From positions 5,815,342 to 5,879,341 of the forward strand of contig CP051237.1 of NCBI GenBank assembly GCA_017794825.1: a stretch of 64,000 nt of DNA, read 5' to 3'. Shown piece after piece: positions 1-8,095 of the stretch. Position numbers and translations under genes: made by a program. Origin of the DNA: Pararhizobium sp. (GTDB lineage: Bacteria > Pseudomonadota > Alphaproteobacteria > Rhizobiales > Rhizobiaceae). The notes below the pieces were generated by a model that was given only the letters and a program-made list of their open reading frames with translations, was not told the DNA's origin and ran no database searches. Position 1 is the first letter of the stretch. The number at the start of each line of letters is the position of its first letter.

Positions 1-127
1 GCATCACCCACCGACCGGTGTCACGGCTGGTGACCAGCAGAACCTTCACTCCGCTTTTTTTGACGCGGTAGCAGAGCGCCGCATATTGATGCGGCTTCGT
101 GTCGCTTATCTTGAACTGTTTGGTCAC
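1..127 (-). CDS. NUDIX hydrolase, N-terminal fragment (runs off left edge)
   Basis: On the minus strand a frame opens at a GTG at 127 and stays open to the window edge. It gives 42 residues that include QYAALCYRV and VLLVTSRDTGRWVMP-type sequence, the usual start of NUDIX hydrolases of the diphosphoinositol-polyphosphate type, which hydrolyse nucleoside-diphosphate-linked substrates. The NUDIX box itself lies outside the window. An in-frame stop is found upstream and no ATG lies between, so GTG is the likeliest start, although no good Shine-Dalgarno precedes it. Only the family call is offered. Confidence 0.6.
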   Translation of the reverse strand, partial: MTKQFKISDTKPHQYAALCYRVKKSGVKVLLVTSRDTGRWVM

Positions 128-289
128 TGTTTCGAAGTTTCGGTGCTGGTTTACAATAAGACGAACTTGCCGCCAATCACACCAATGTTGTGACTAACCG
201 GGTAAAACGCTTGGACTGAAAGTCGGTTCCGCAATGATTCCAAGGTAATTGTAACACGAAAACAGTAAGCTATAAGCTGCCGACTTGCG

Positions 290-1099
290 TTATTCGCAAT
301 TTTCGCTGTCAAATACCTCAAGAGAGGTCAATTTTCCGTTCAGTGTAAACTCGCCATAATCCATCACAAGATCGCGTGTAACGCCGTTTTCGTGAAGCTT
401 GAATGATATGCGATAGATTGGCACGCCATCACCCTGTTCATCCTCATCGAAGTAGGCGACTGTAACAGGCCAGACCGGCTCGTCCTTGAGCAATCCCAAG
501 GCGTCCGCTTCCTCGTCATCTTCAATGATCCGGGCCGATCCGACAATGTTCGAGGTCAGCATGATTTCTCTGCCCTCTTCTGTGCCGTCATAGAGGCGTG
601 ACTGAAAAAAGCTTTCGCCCGCCTTGGCCTTTTCAATCAACGTGATCATCTGCGCCGTCGGGAACTCTGACGCCGCGAGGGTCAGATTATCCGCCTCAGG
701 AAGCTTTAGACGAATCGAAGTGGCGTCGCCTTCCAGCGTTGCATTTCCGGATACTTCCTTGTCCAGCTTGTCGTTGACATACGTCTGCGTCTTGAAACTG
801 AACGTTTTCTTCTCGATGTCCTCATGGGTCTGCGTCTGTTGGTCCGTCACGCGAACAGCTGCGCCCGTATCCAGCTGCGATACAAAACGAAAATCGACTT
901 TGTAGCCCTCGCATGGCGAGCCGCTGAACTCATAGACCATGCGTCCGAACATCGATTCGATGCGAGACCTTTCCGACGCATCCGCAAGTTCTATGTCATA
1001 GACAGCCCGATGAGGCGCCAATCCTTCAGCAACGTCGGCCCATGCGACGCTGCTGTACTGGACGATTGCGAAAACAGAAAAGGTTGCTATCAGTCGCAC
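290..1099 (-). CDS. eipB: EipB/DUF1849 family periplasmic envelope-integrity protein
   Basis: About 269 residues starting at a GTG preceded by GAAGGA at good spacing; an upstream in-frame ATG at 1141 gives a less plausible N-terminus. A signal peptide (roughly residues 1-22, ending AWA) precedes a beta-rich domain. One cysteine near the start of the mature domain (SPCEGY) and one at the extreme C-terminus (SENCE) match the conserved disulphide pair of the EipB/DUF1849 family. Brucella EipB is a periplasmic beta-spiral protein needed for envelope integrity. The gene stands alone, divergent from the RidA gene. Family assignment is from sequence pattern; the role is transferred from Brucella. 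Confidence 0.75.
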   Translation of the reverse strand: MRLIATFSVFAIVQYSSVAWADVAEGLAPHRAVYDIELADASERSRIESMFGRMVYEFSGSPCEGYKVDFRFVSQLDTGAAVRVTDQQTQTHEDIEKKTFSFKTQTYVNDKLDKEVSGNATLEGDATSIRLKLPEADNLTLAASEFPTAQMITLIEKAKAGESFFQSRLYDGTEEGREIMLTSNIVGSARIIEDDEEADALGLLKDEPVWPVTVAYFDEDEQGDGVPIYRISFKLHENGVTRDLVMDYGEFTLNGKLTSLEVFDSENCE

Positions 1100-1214
1100 T
1101 ATTAAATTCCTTCCCGAACATCGGGCGCAACAGGATTGCACAACGCCGTCACGCCAGGACTGTTCCTATCAGCTTGCGCAGCGGCGTTCCAATCCATTTC
1201 AACCGGAGACACCA

Positions 1215-1682
1215 ATGAACCAGACGATCATCGAGAGACTCGCCGCAAAGGGCCTGGACCTCCCAAAGGTTTCCTCGCCTGCAGCAAACTATGTCCCTTA
1301 TGTCATAAGTCAGTCGATGCTCTATATTTCCGGCCAGCTTCCGCTCGTCAACGGGTCAATCCAGGTCGCCGGAAAACTCGGAGACGACGTCGATCTGGAT
1401 TCCGGCGTCAAGGCCGCGGAAATCTGCGCCATCAATATACTCGGATGCGCAAACGCCGCGCTGGAAGGCGCCATGGAGAGAATCACAAGGGTCGTCAAAA
1501 TTCAGGGTTTCGTCGCATCGACGCCTGATTTCATGGATCAGCATCTGGTGATCAACGGAGCATCGAACTTGCTGGTGGAAATACTCGGTGAGAGAGGGCG
1601 TCACGCCCGCGCCGCCGTGGGCATGTCGGCCTTGCCGATGAACGCCGCCGTCGAGGTCGACTGTCTCATGGAAATCGCCTGA
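1215..1682 (+). CDS. RidA family (YjgF/YER057c/UK114) protein
   Basis: 155 residues, start ATG preceded by GGAGA. RidA-type proteins deaminate reactive enamine/imine intermediates released by PLP enzymes and act as cytosolic trimers. The segments LYISGQLPL and VQVAGKLG, and the C-terminal ARAAVGMSALPMNAAVEVD with the conserved substrate-binding Arg, identify the family. The length of about 155 rather than 130 residues fits the longer YjgF-like subgroup instead of canonical RidA. The gene is four bases upstream of the GDPD gene and probably co-transcribed with it. The exact substrate is unknown. Confidence 0.85.
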   Translation: MNQTIIERLAAKGLDLPKVSSPAANYVPYVISQSMLYISGQLPLVNGSIQVAGKLGDDVDLDSGVKAAEICAINILGCANAALEGAMERITRVVKIQGFVASTPDFMDQHLVINGASNLLVEILGERGRHARAAVGMSALPMNAAVEVDCLMEIA

Positions 1683-1686
1683 CTTC

Positions 1687-2439
1687 ATGAACAGATCGAT
1701 GCTTGACTGGATGACGGCGAGGCCGATCGCGCATCGCGGCCTCCACGATATGAATTCCTCCGTTTGGGAGAATACATCGACGGCGTTCGAGCGCGCGATC
1801 GCCGCCGGCTACAACATCGAGTGTGATCTCCAGATAACTTCGGACAACGTGCCGGTGGTCTTTCACGATTATAAAACGGATCGGCTGTGCGGCGTCGAGG
1901 GTAGCGTGAAGGAGATGACAGCCGCTGAACTCGCGGCCCTGACAGTCGGCTCGTCCGGTGAACACCCGCAAACCCTGCAAGATTTGCTCCGACAGGTCGA
2001 CAATGGCACGGGGCTCGTTGTCGAACTCAAGCCGCAATCAGAACTCCTCACGTCAGCTTTTGCGACTGCAGTACTCGAATATTTGAACGGATATGTCGGG
2101 CGCGTCGCCTTGATGTCGTTCGATCCGAATCTTATCCTTGAATTGATCAGACTTGGATCGCCCTGGCCGGTTGGATTGACGGCGGAAGCGCATAACGAGC
2201 ATGGGCCTGACCTTGACGAGGATATTTTGGACAGCGGTGTTGGTTTCGTTTCTTTCAATGTAGCCGATCTTCCGCATTCTTTCGTGGATCATGCGAAAGC
2301 CAGGGGATTGCCGGTGATCACCTGGACGGTCAGGACCGAACAGGATTTCGACCTGACTTACCGTCATGCAGACCAGATTACCTTCGAGGGATTTGATCCC
2401 GATACGCAACAGCCGCGAGAACAGAACACTTCAGGATGA
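1687..2439 (+). CDS. Glycerophosphodiester phosphodiesterase family protein
   Basis: 250 residues with no signal peptide, so probably cytosolic. The family cleaves glycerophosphodiesters to glycerol-3-phosphate and an alcohol, in lipid turnover and phosphate salvage. The N-terminal PIAHRGLHD holds the catalytic His-Arg; ECDLQIT and VPVVFHD supply the metal-binding Glu/Asp and the second His; VVELKP is the third conserved strand. The length is typical of UgpQ-type enzymes. It starts 4 nt after the RidA stop and its own stop overlaps the next ATG (ATGA), so the three genes look like one operon. Confidence 0.88.
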   Translation: MNRSMLDWMTARPIAHRGLHDMNSSVWENTSTAFERAIAAGYNIECDLQITSDNVPVVFHDYKTDRLCGVEGSVKEMTAAELAALTVGSSGEHPQTLQDLLRQVDNGTGLVVELKPQSELLTSAFATAVLEYLNGYVGRVALMSFDPNLILELIRLGSPWPVGLTAEAHNEHGPDLDEDILDSGVGFVSFNVADLPHSFVDHAKARGLPVITWTVRTEQDFDLTYRHADQITFEGFDPDTQQPREQNTSG

Positions 2440-3653
2440 CGCACGACCAATCGGGATGCAGGGGAGATATCGGGAGGATCAAAGAAGAAGAAACGGCTTT
2501 CCGGATTCGGGTGGTCGATTCCTTCGCGGAAATCGATGAAAGCGCCTGGAAAGGCCTGCTTGGCGCAGAGCGCGGCGCAGAAGGTTATAATCCCTTTGTG
2601 TCATACGCCTTTCTGAGCGCATTGGAAGACAGCGGATGCGCTACCGCCGACACGGGATGGCTTGGCCAACACCTGCTTCTTGAGACAGAAGAGGGAAGAC
2701 TGCTCGGCGCCCTGCCCTGTTATTTGAAGAGCCACAGCCAGGGCGAATATGTCTTTGACCACGGCTGGGCCGACGCGTTCGAGCGGGCCGGCGGTCGCTA
2801 CTATCCGAAATTGCAGGCGTCGACGCCTTTCACCCCTGCCACGGGCCCCAGACTTCTGACTATTCCATCAGATCGCAGACCCGCGATGATGCAGGCTCTG
2901 GCGGCAGGGCTCAAACAGCTGGCGGAACGGCTCGGAGTATCCTCGGCTCACGCCACATTTGTGCCGGAAGCGGAAATGCAGATATTCCAGTCGCAGGATT
3001 ATCTCCACAGAACCGATCAGCAATTCCATTTCCACAATCAAGGTTACGCCCATTACGCCGACTTTCTGGAGTCATTGGCGTCGAGGAAGCGCAAGACCCT
3101 GAAAAAAGAGCGAAGATCCGCGCTTGAAAACGGAATTTCAGTCGAGTGGCTTACCGGAAGCGACCTGACAGAAGACGTGTGGGACAGGTTCTATGAATTC
3201 TACATGGACACCGGATCACGCAAATGGGGTCGCCCATACCTCAACCGTCAATTTTACTCGCTCATAGGCGAACGCATGCCGGAGGATATCCTGCTCATAA
3301 TGGCGAAACGCGAAGGGCGATACATAGCAGGCGCGATCAACTTCATCGGCGCGAATACGCTGTACGGGCGGCATTGGGGCTGTACTGAAGACCACCGGTT
3401 CCTGCATTTCGAGATCTGCTATAATCAGGCCATCGATTTCGCGATCGCCAACAAACTGTCGACGGTTGAAGCGGGAGCGCAGGGAGAACACAAGCTTGCG
3501 CGTGGATACATGCCAGTCACGACACATTCCGCGCATCATATCTGTCATCCGGGTCTGAGGCGCGCCGTCGACGACTATCTGTCGGGCGAGCGGAGGGAGG
3601 TCGACCACATTTCGCAGATACTCAAGGACCATGGCCCTTTCCGCAAAGGGTGA
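2436..3653 (+). CDS. FemAB-like GNAT acyltransferase (COG3146/DUF482 family)
   Basis: 405 residues. The family is annotated as peptidogalycan biosynthesis/recognition and has a tandem GNAT-like fold; its reaction is not established. Typical stretches here are GYNPFVSYAFL, the SRKRKTLKKERR segment near residue 220, FYMDTGSRKWGRPYLNRQFY and the C-terminal GAQGEHKLARGYMP. The gene overlaps the GDPD gene by 4 nt (ATGA), which argues for translational coupling. An internal start a few codons later cannot be excluded. This is the last host gene before the phage-derived block. Confidence 0.85.
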   Translation: MTHDQSGCRGDIGRIKEEETAFRIRVVDSFAEIDESAWKGLLGAERGAEGYNPFVSYAFLSALEDSGCATADTGWLGQHLLLETEEGRLLGALPCYLKSHSQGEYVFDHGWADAFERAGGRYYPKLQASTPFTPATGPRLLTIPSDRRPAMMQALAAGLKQLAERLGVSSAHATFVPEAEMQIFQSQDYLHRTDQQFHFHNQGYAHYADFLESLASRKRKTLKKERRSALENGISVEWLTGSDLTEDVWDRFYEFYMDTGSRKWGRPYLNRQFYSLIGERMPEDILLIMAKREGRYIAGAINFIGANTLYGRHWGCTEDHRFLHFEICYNQAIDFAIANKLSTVEAGAQGEHKLARGYMPVTTHSAHHICHPGLRRAVDDYLSGERREVDHISQILKDHGPFRKG

Positions 3654-3658
3654 CGTGT

Positions 3659-3689
3659 AAAAAGAAAACCAGTTCTGCCAGGAACCTGG
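3659..3689 (-). terminator. Rho-independent terminator ending the leftward block
   Basis: Read on the minus strand, CCAGGTTC and GAACTGG pair around a short loop and are followed at once by TTTTCTTTTT. The T-rich side faces away from the phage block, so it would stop leftward transcription before it runs into the FemAB-like gene. Confidence 0.6.
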
Positions 3690-3722
3690 ATACCGCGGAA
3701 TACGCCGCGTATCGCAGAAGGT

Positions 3723-3920
3723 CTATTGAGCGTCGCCCTGACAAACCTGTATCGCGCGCAGCCGGATTTTCAGAGTGTCGCCGTCTGGATTCGCCTCGTC
3801 GAGCAGTTTTCTCGCTTCATTGAAACACGCATCGAATTCTGTCGAACGCCACAGAATGGACGCCGCAACCAGCAGCAATCCGACAAAGATTGCAATTGCT
3901 GTCAATTCGTTCGATCGCAT
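3723..3920 (-). CDS. Small single-span membrane protein, unknown function
   Basis: 65 residues. One hydrophobic segment (roughly residues 7-24, AIAIFVGLLLVAASILW) is followed by a short polar tail with two cysteines (DACFNEA and QVCQGDAQ). AAGG lies eight bases before the ATG. It sits between the spanin-like gene and the terminator, on the same strand as the phage genes. It could be the last lysis-module gene or an unrelated host gene. A CCGGC/GCCGG hairpin near 4010-4021 partly separates it from the phage genes. No family was recognised. Confidence 0.5.
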   Translation of the reverse strand: MRSNELTAIAIFVGLLLVAASILWRSTEFDACFNEARKLLDEANPDGDTLKIRLRAIQVCQGDAQ

Positions 3921-4032
3921 GAAACTACCTTTTTGATTTTCTCGGACACGGGGCGCACAAGTGATTCACTCGCTCCGATAATGCATTCGAAACGGCCATT
4001 GTAAAGCACCCGGCAAGCCGGAATATTCCTCT

Positions 4033-4344
4033 TCAACGCGCCTCCACCGCATCCAGGATTCTCTTGAGCGTTTCATTCTGCTGCTGCTGAGTCACTTCTA
4101 TGCCCCGCAGTCGCTCCCGGACGTCGCCTGCGCGCTCCTCCGAACGCCTCAAACGATCTGCGTTGTCAGCGATATCAATCGTTTGCGTAGCTATTGCTTG
4201 TTCTACGATGGTCACCCGCTCGCCAAGGCCGAACCACATGCTCAGACCCCCGATGATCATACCGAGAATGGTGATGATGTTGCCGACGGACAGACGCCAG
4301 TCGATGAACCGGCGTCCGTTGGCGTTCGTCTCGTTGATGGCCAT
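4033..4344 (-). CDS. Membrane-anchored coiled-coil protein, possible inner-membrane spanin (Rz-like)
   Basis: 103 residues starting at an ATG that overlaps the holin stop by one base (TAATG), a typical coupled start. A longer upstream in-frame start would run deep into the holin gene and is unlikely. A single membrane span (roughly residues 19-43) is followed by a charged, heptad-like region up to the C-terminus (ADRLRRSEERAGDVRERL, then QQQQNETLKRI). This architecture after an endolysin and holin is that expected of an i-spanin, which disrupts the outer membrane in the last step of lysis. No spanin family was recognised by sequence, so the role is inferred from position and topology. Confidence 0.55.
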   Translation of the reverse strand: MAINETNANGRRFIDWRLSVGNIITILGMIIGGLSMWFGLGERVTIVEQAIATQTIDIADNADRLRRSEERAGDVRERLRGIEVTQQQQNETLKRILDAVEAR

Positions 4345-4862
4345 TACATAGCCCCTGTCGTCTTCTCTTTGGTGCGCTGGCCGACATAGTATCCCACGAC
4401 GCCGGCCCAGGCGGTCATGACCGGCACGACAATGCCGATCAGCGGCAGAACGGAGGCGTCCACGGGGATTCGCGAGAGCAGCATGACGCAGACCGTCGCG
4501 ACGATAATCAGGCAGCCGACAGGGAAGAGAAAGCCGTTCATCGGCCGCCATATCCTCGTCAGAAGATCTGCGCTGTCACCGTCGCCCTTCACGAGTTCGA
4601 TATAGGCCTTGTGCGCTTCCGCGCCGGCGCGGGCGATGGCCGCATAGTCGGTCTCGATCGTCCGCACCGTTTTCGTGAAGATCTCCGGATCGGACTGGTA
4701 GGCTTCCTCGATTGCCTCTGGCGTCGCGTCCGTGCCGAGCTTGTCGGCAACAGCCTCGATGACGTCGCCGGCGATCGCGCCGCCCCGGCCGCCTTTCGAT
4801 TTCAGGATGCCGGCAAGGATCGGCGCGCCGACGCTGAGCAGGATCGAAACAAGCGCGCCCAT
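4344..4862 (-). CDS. Holin of the 3TM gene-transfer-release type (GTA_holin_3TM)
   Basis: 172 residues. A hydrophobic N-terminus (about 1-20) is followed by a charged middle containing KLGTDATPEAIEEAYQSDPE, then a Trp/Pro pair (RIWRPMNGFLF) and two membrane spans (about 112-130 and 137-160). This is the pattern of the Pfam family named holin of 3TMs for gene-transfer release, found in Rhodobacter GTA and many alphaproteobacterial prophages. Holins form membrane lesions that let the endolysin reach peptidoglycan. It overlaps the endolysin gene at 4862 and the next gene at 4344 by one base each. Confidence 0.75.
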   Translation of the reverse strand: MGALVSILLSVGAPILAGILKSKGGRGGAIAGDVIEAVADKLGTDATPEAIEEAYQSDPEIFTKTVRTIETDYAAIARAGAEAHKAYIELVKGDGDSADLLTRIWRPMNGFLFPVGCLIIVATVCVMLLSRIPVDASVLPLIGIVVPVMTAWAGVVGYYVGQRTKEKTTGAM

Positions 4863-5656
4863 CAGTCAGTCGCCTTCCGATAGGCTTGGACTCGCGCGCT
4901 CGCCGTCCGCGACTGGACGATCAGCACGATTGCGATCAGCAAAGCCGCCGCGGCCACGCCGCCGACGATCCAGCTCGTCAGCATGTCGAAGCCGGCCGGA
5001 TCGATCGCAACGCCGCCGCCGGTGAGCGAACCGCCCGTACCGCTCGCCGCGGCCGCCTTCTGCTTGAAGGCTACCTCGTCCTTACCATCGGCGATCTCTC
5101 GCCGCACGATCTCCTTCACCTTCTGCGCCGTGCGTTGCCTGGCTGCTTCGCCGGCGCCCTTCGTCATCGCCTCGGCCGCCATGGCGACGGCCTTGACCTC
5201 GATGTCGGCGACACGGTTCGACCAGCCCTTGCCGAAGGTCTTCCAGATCTTCAGGCTCTGCATGAAGGAAAGCCGCTTGCGGCAGATCGCTCGCGCCGTC
5301 ACCGTATGGTCGCTGGATCCCACGCTCGCCTTCAGCCATTTGATGCCCCGCGACACGCCGGAATTGACGGCCGCATCGTAGACCGCGAGATCGACGCCCG
5401 GAACCAGATTGTATTTGACGGCGGTCGGGTGCCAATACTCATCCTTGTACAGCCGCAGCGCCTCCGAATAGGTAATTTGCCGTACCGGCTTCACAGCGAG
5501 TTTCCGCTTGGCAAGCCAGGCGTGATACGTCGCCTCCGTGACGCCATACATGGTCTTCCCGCCGGGATCGGCCGCGTGGTTCGACCACCCGCCCTCCCAT
5601 TTCGCGGTGATTGAATGGCACACGGCAAAACGGTCGATTCCGCTCGAAATCGTCAT
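4862..5656 (-). CDS. GH108 family peptidoglycan hydrolase (endolysin) with C-terminal membrane span
   Basis: 264 residues from the ATG at 5656, which has GAGG seven bases upstream; the alternative TTG at 5680 has no ribosome site. The N-terminal domain (about 1-170) carries WEGG with the predicted catalytic Glu at residue 21 and DPGGKTMYGVT at 30-40, as in GH108 N-acetylmuramidases. It then has LYKDEYW and the substrate-fold segment AVYDAAVNSG. A charged helical linker leads to one membrane span (about 227-247). There is no N-terminal signal, so export is expected to depend on the holin. The membrane tail is unusual for a soluble endolysin. Role: cell-wall cleavage at lysis. Confidence 0.8.
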   Translation of the reverse strand: MTISSGIDRFAVCHSITAKWEGGWSNHAADPGGKTMYGVTEATYHAWLAKRKLAVKPVRQITYSEALRLYKDEYWHPTAVKYNLVPGVDLAVYDAAVNSGVSRGIKWLKASVGSSDHTVTARAICRKRLSFMQSLKIWKTFGKGWSNRVADIEVKAVAMAAEAMTKGAGEAARQRTAQKVKEIVRREIADGKDEVAFKQKAAAASGTGGSLTGGGVAIDPAGFDMLTSWIVGGVAAAALLIAIVLIVQSRTASARVQAYRKATD

Positions 5657-5702
5657 GGAGAACCTCAAATGTTTTGGCAAAAATCTGGTAGCAGGAAAAC
5701 CG

Positions 5703-7742
5703 TCAGATACTGATCGTCCCCAGTATCGTTACCGTCACCGAGCCGGGTTCGACATAGGCCCCGGTCTCGTCGACGAACTGGACGCGGACGTTCCAGTCGT
5801 TCTTGCCCCGGATCACAGGGATGACGACGGCGGGGTAGCTTGATGGCATCGCGTCGACGAGGATCTGGTAGTTCGTGTCCACCATGTCCCGGTCGAAGTT
5901 GATCGCGAAATCCCAGTCGTTGTGCCGGGTGATGCTCTCGACATTCGTCGAGGTCGAGATCGTCGGATCGGCCCCGGTGTTGGTCGTGAAGGAAACATGC
6001 ACCTCGGCCTTGCCGAGACCCTGATTGCCGAACACGTTCTCGACGTCGCTTTCGACGTTGTCTTCAGCCACCAGTTTTGAGGTGTCGCCAGCGAAGCCGT
6101 TCACGATTCTATTGTCGCTCGTGTAGCAGTGGAAAACATTATTCTTGGCGGTCAGCGAGCTGCCGGATTCCAGATACACGGCCGTCTCGGTGGTCAGGCC
6201 GTTGTCCGGCAGGTTCACCGTCGAGTTGGTCAGCACGTTCATCTCGCCGTCGAAATAGAAGCCGAACAGCGCGCAGTCGTCGGCATAGCACTCGACGAAG
6301 ACATTCTGGTTCCCGGTGATGCGGAAGGCGGTTTCCATCTCGCCGTCGGTGGAAGGGTAGCTCCAGCAGTGCACGCGGGCGAACATGCCGGAATAGATCT
6401 CTCCGGCGATGCCGCGCCAGCATCCCTTGATGATCAGATCCGAGATCAGGCAGTCGGAGTTCGGCGCAGGAAAGTCGAAGTGGATGCCCTTCGGCTGGGT
6501 CGTGTCGCCATCGAACGGGTTGCCAGGCTCTCGCAGGATCAGCCCATCATGGATAAACGCCTCGCCGCACTGGGATGTCCCGCTGCTCGATCCCAGGTGA
6601 ATGTAATTGCCGTCACAGTCGACGAACTCGAAATCGGAAATGTGGACGTGCTTGTAGTCGTGAAAATAGATGATCCGCTCGGCCAGATAGTTGGCGTCGA
6701 TCTTGCCGCCCTTGAAGAACACGCGCTTGGGCAGGTCGTCCCCGGTCAGCCCCTCGAACATCGCGACCATGACCGCCGTCGCCCGCAGGTGAAACCCGTC
6801 CTCGAAGGAAAACGAGACCTTGGGCATCCATGTCAGGCCGCTCGCAAGCGCATACTGGCCGATCAGCCCGTAGACGGTCGCCCCGTCGTCGAACCCAGCC
6901 GCATAATCGATCGCGGCCTGCATGGCGGCGCTGCAGTCGGTCGCGTTGTCGGCCACGGCGCCGAAATGGTCGAAGGTGATGAATTCGTCGGCCGGCACCC
7001 AGAGCCGCCCGTCTGCGGTCGTCAGCGCCGGCGTAGCCGCGTCCGCATCCTCGCCATAGCGCAGCGCGCGGCCATTGTGAGCCACCAGCAAGATTTGCGT
7101 AAATTCCGAAATCGAGGTCGCCTCGGCGAGATCGCGGCTGGCGAAGAACTTGACCGCGATCGACGAGGCGTGCGCGGCCGCAGCGATTGACGCCGCCTGC
7201 GCCACATCGGCGCTTTCGGAAGCAATCGCCGCATTGGTTTCCGCATTCTCTATATCAAGGGCAGTCGGACCGTTTTCCAGGTCCGCGGCGGATTCGTCCC
7301 ATCGCAATAGCGCTTTCGCCTCCGGCTCGGGCAGAACCACATCCGTGTTTCCCGAGCTCGCCTTCACCCTCGGCGCGCGACGGATCCGACCGTCGAGCGT
7401 CTGTAGCGCCCGCGCGAACCGATCGAACTGGTTCTCGAACGCCTGTGCGCGGAACGTGCCGATATCGGAGACTTCCGTCGCCTGTGTCAGCGGTTCGTCG
7501 CGAATGATGGTGACGGTGTCCGTCGCGAGAGGCGCTTCCAGGAATGTCACCATCCCGCTTGAAGTCCCCTCGCCCGCAACCGTGTAATGAACTGCGATCG
7601 TTTGCAGGGTCTCCAGGCCGTTCCCATCCGTCACATAGACTGAAAGATGGCTTTGCCGCTCGAAATAATATGGGTAGGAGAATGATGTCGTCGCGCCGTC
7701 GCCGGAAAAACGGATACGGCTTTCCGTGGTCGAAATGGTCAT
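5703..7742 (-). CDS. Tailspike with pectate-lyase-like beta-helix
   Basis: 679 residues from the ATG at 7742, which follows AGGACCAGG; the GTG-type start at 7772 is less likely. The N-terminal region (about 1-130) with FSGDGATTSFSYPYYF and DTVTIIRDEPLTQ is the virion-anchoring part seen in podoviral tail fibres. An Ala-rich segment (about 175-200) comes next. From about residue 255 the sequence DHFGAVADNATDCSAAMQAA starts a pectate-lyase-3 type right-handed beta-helix. A small C-terminal beta domain ends in SVTVTILGTISI. Tailspikes bind and often cut host surface polysaccharide. The sugar target cannot be read from sequence. Confidence 0.75.
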   Translation of the reverse strand: MTISTTESRIRFSGDGATTSFSYPYYFERQSHLSVYVTDGNGLETLQTIAVHYTVAGEGTSSGMVTFLEAPLATDTVTIIRDEPLTQATEVSDIGTFRAQAFENQFDRFARALQTLDGRIRRAPRVKASSGNTDVVLPEPEAKALLRWDESAADLENGPTALDIENAETNAAIASESADVAQAASIAAAAHASSIAVKFFASRDLAEATSISEFTQILLVAHNGRALRYGEDADAATPALTTADGRLWVPADEFITFDHFGAVADNATDCSAAMQAAIDYAAGFDDGATVYGLIGQYALASGLTWMPKVSFSFEDGFHLRATAVMVAMFEGLTGDDLPKRVFFKGGKIDANYLAERIIYFHDYKHVHISDFEFVDCDGNYIHLGSSSGTSQCGEAFIHDGLILREPGNPFDGDTTQPKGIHFDFPAPNSDCLISDLIIKGCWRGIAGEIYSGMFARVHCWSYPSTDGEMETAFRITGNQNVFVECYADDCALFGFYFDGEMNVLTNSTVNLPDNGLTTETAVYLESGSSLTAKNNVFHCYTSDNRIVNGFAGDTSKLVAEDNVESDVENVFGNQGLGKAEVHVSFTTNTGADPTISTSTNVESITRHNDWDFAINFDRDMVDTNYQILVDAMPSSYPAVVIPVIRGKNDWNVRVQFVDETGAYVEPGSVTVTILGTISI

Positions 7743-7882
7743 CCTGGTCCTCGATTGCTCGCACGGCGACATACGGCGCCCGCCTTTTCAGGGAGCGCCG
7801 CAGTGCCTCGTTTGTCCTGTGGAAAAAAGATCAGCCGAAGCCTATCATCCGATTTGAGAGTGACTGGAAGCGGAAGAGATCT

Positions 7883-8062
7883 TTATTCTTCTGTTTCCTC
7901 GCATTGAATCTCGTAGCCGCGACCGTCCCAATGGATTTCGCAACTCTCTGTCTCGGCGGCTTCCTGGTCTGGCTCGCCGCCGCAGGCTTTCGGCAAAACG
8001 ACGAACACGAGGAAAGCGAGAAACGCGGCAATCGTCGCCTGCTGGAACCCGCTACCAAGCAT
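7883..8062 (-). CDS. Small membrane or secreted protein in the phage block (59 aa)
   Basis: A 59-residue frame starts at an ATG with GAGAGG upstream and stops at a TAA at 7883-7885. It has a hydrophobic stretch (residues about 8-24, QATIAAFLAFLVFVVLP), a cysteine right after it (KACGGE), then an acidic tail with two more cysteines (TESCEIHWDGRGYEIQCEE). It fills most of the gap between the internal virion protein and the tailspike. The cysteine after the span hints at a lipoprotein, but the residues before it (PKA) are a poor lipobox. It could be an outer-membrane spanin or a minor virion protein. Codon fit and ribosome site support it; homology is unknown. Confidence 0.55.
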   Translation of the reverse strand: MLGSGFQQATIAAFLAFLVFVVLPKACGGEPDQEAAETESCEIHWDGRGYEIQCEETEE

Positions 8063-8095
8063 GTCTCGCCTCTCGTCTCAGTCGTCGTTGTCAAT

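Noticed and set aside
6129..7190. 353-codon plus-strand frame opposite the tailspike
   Set aside because: Antisense shadow; repeated Arg/Asp/Val composition and no motif or ribosome site.
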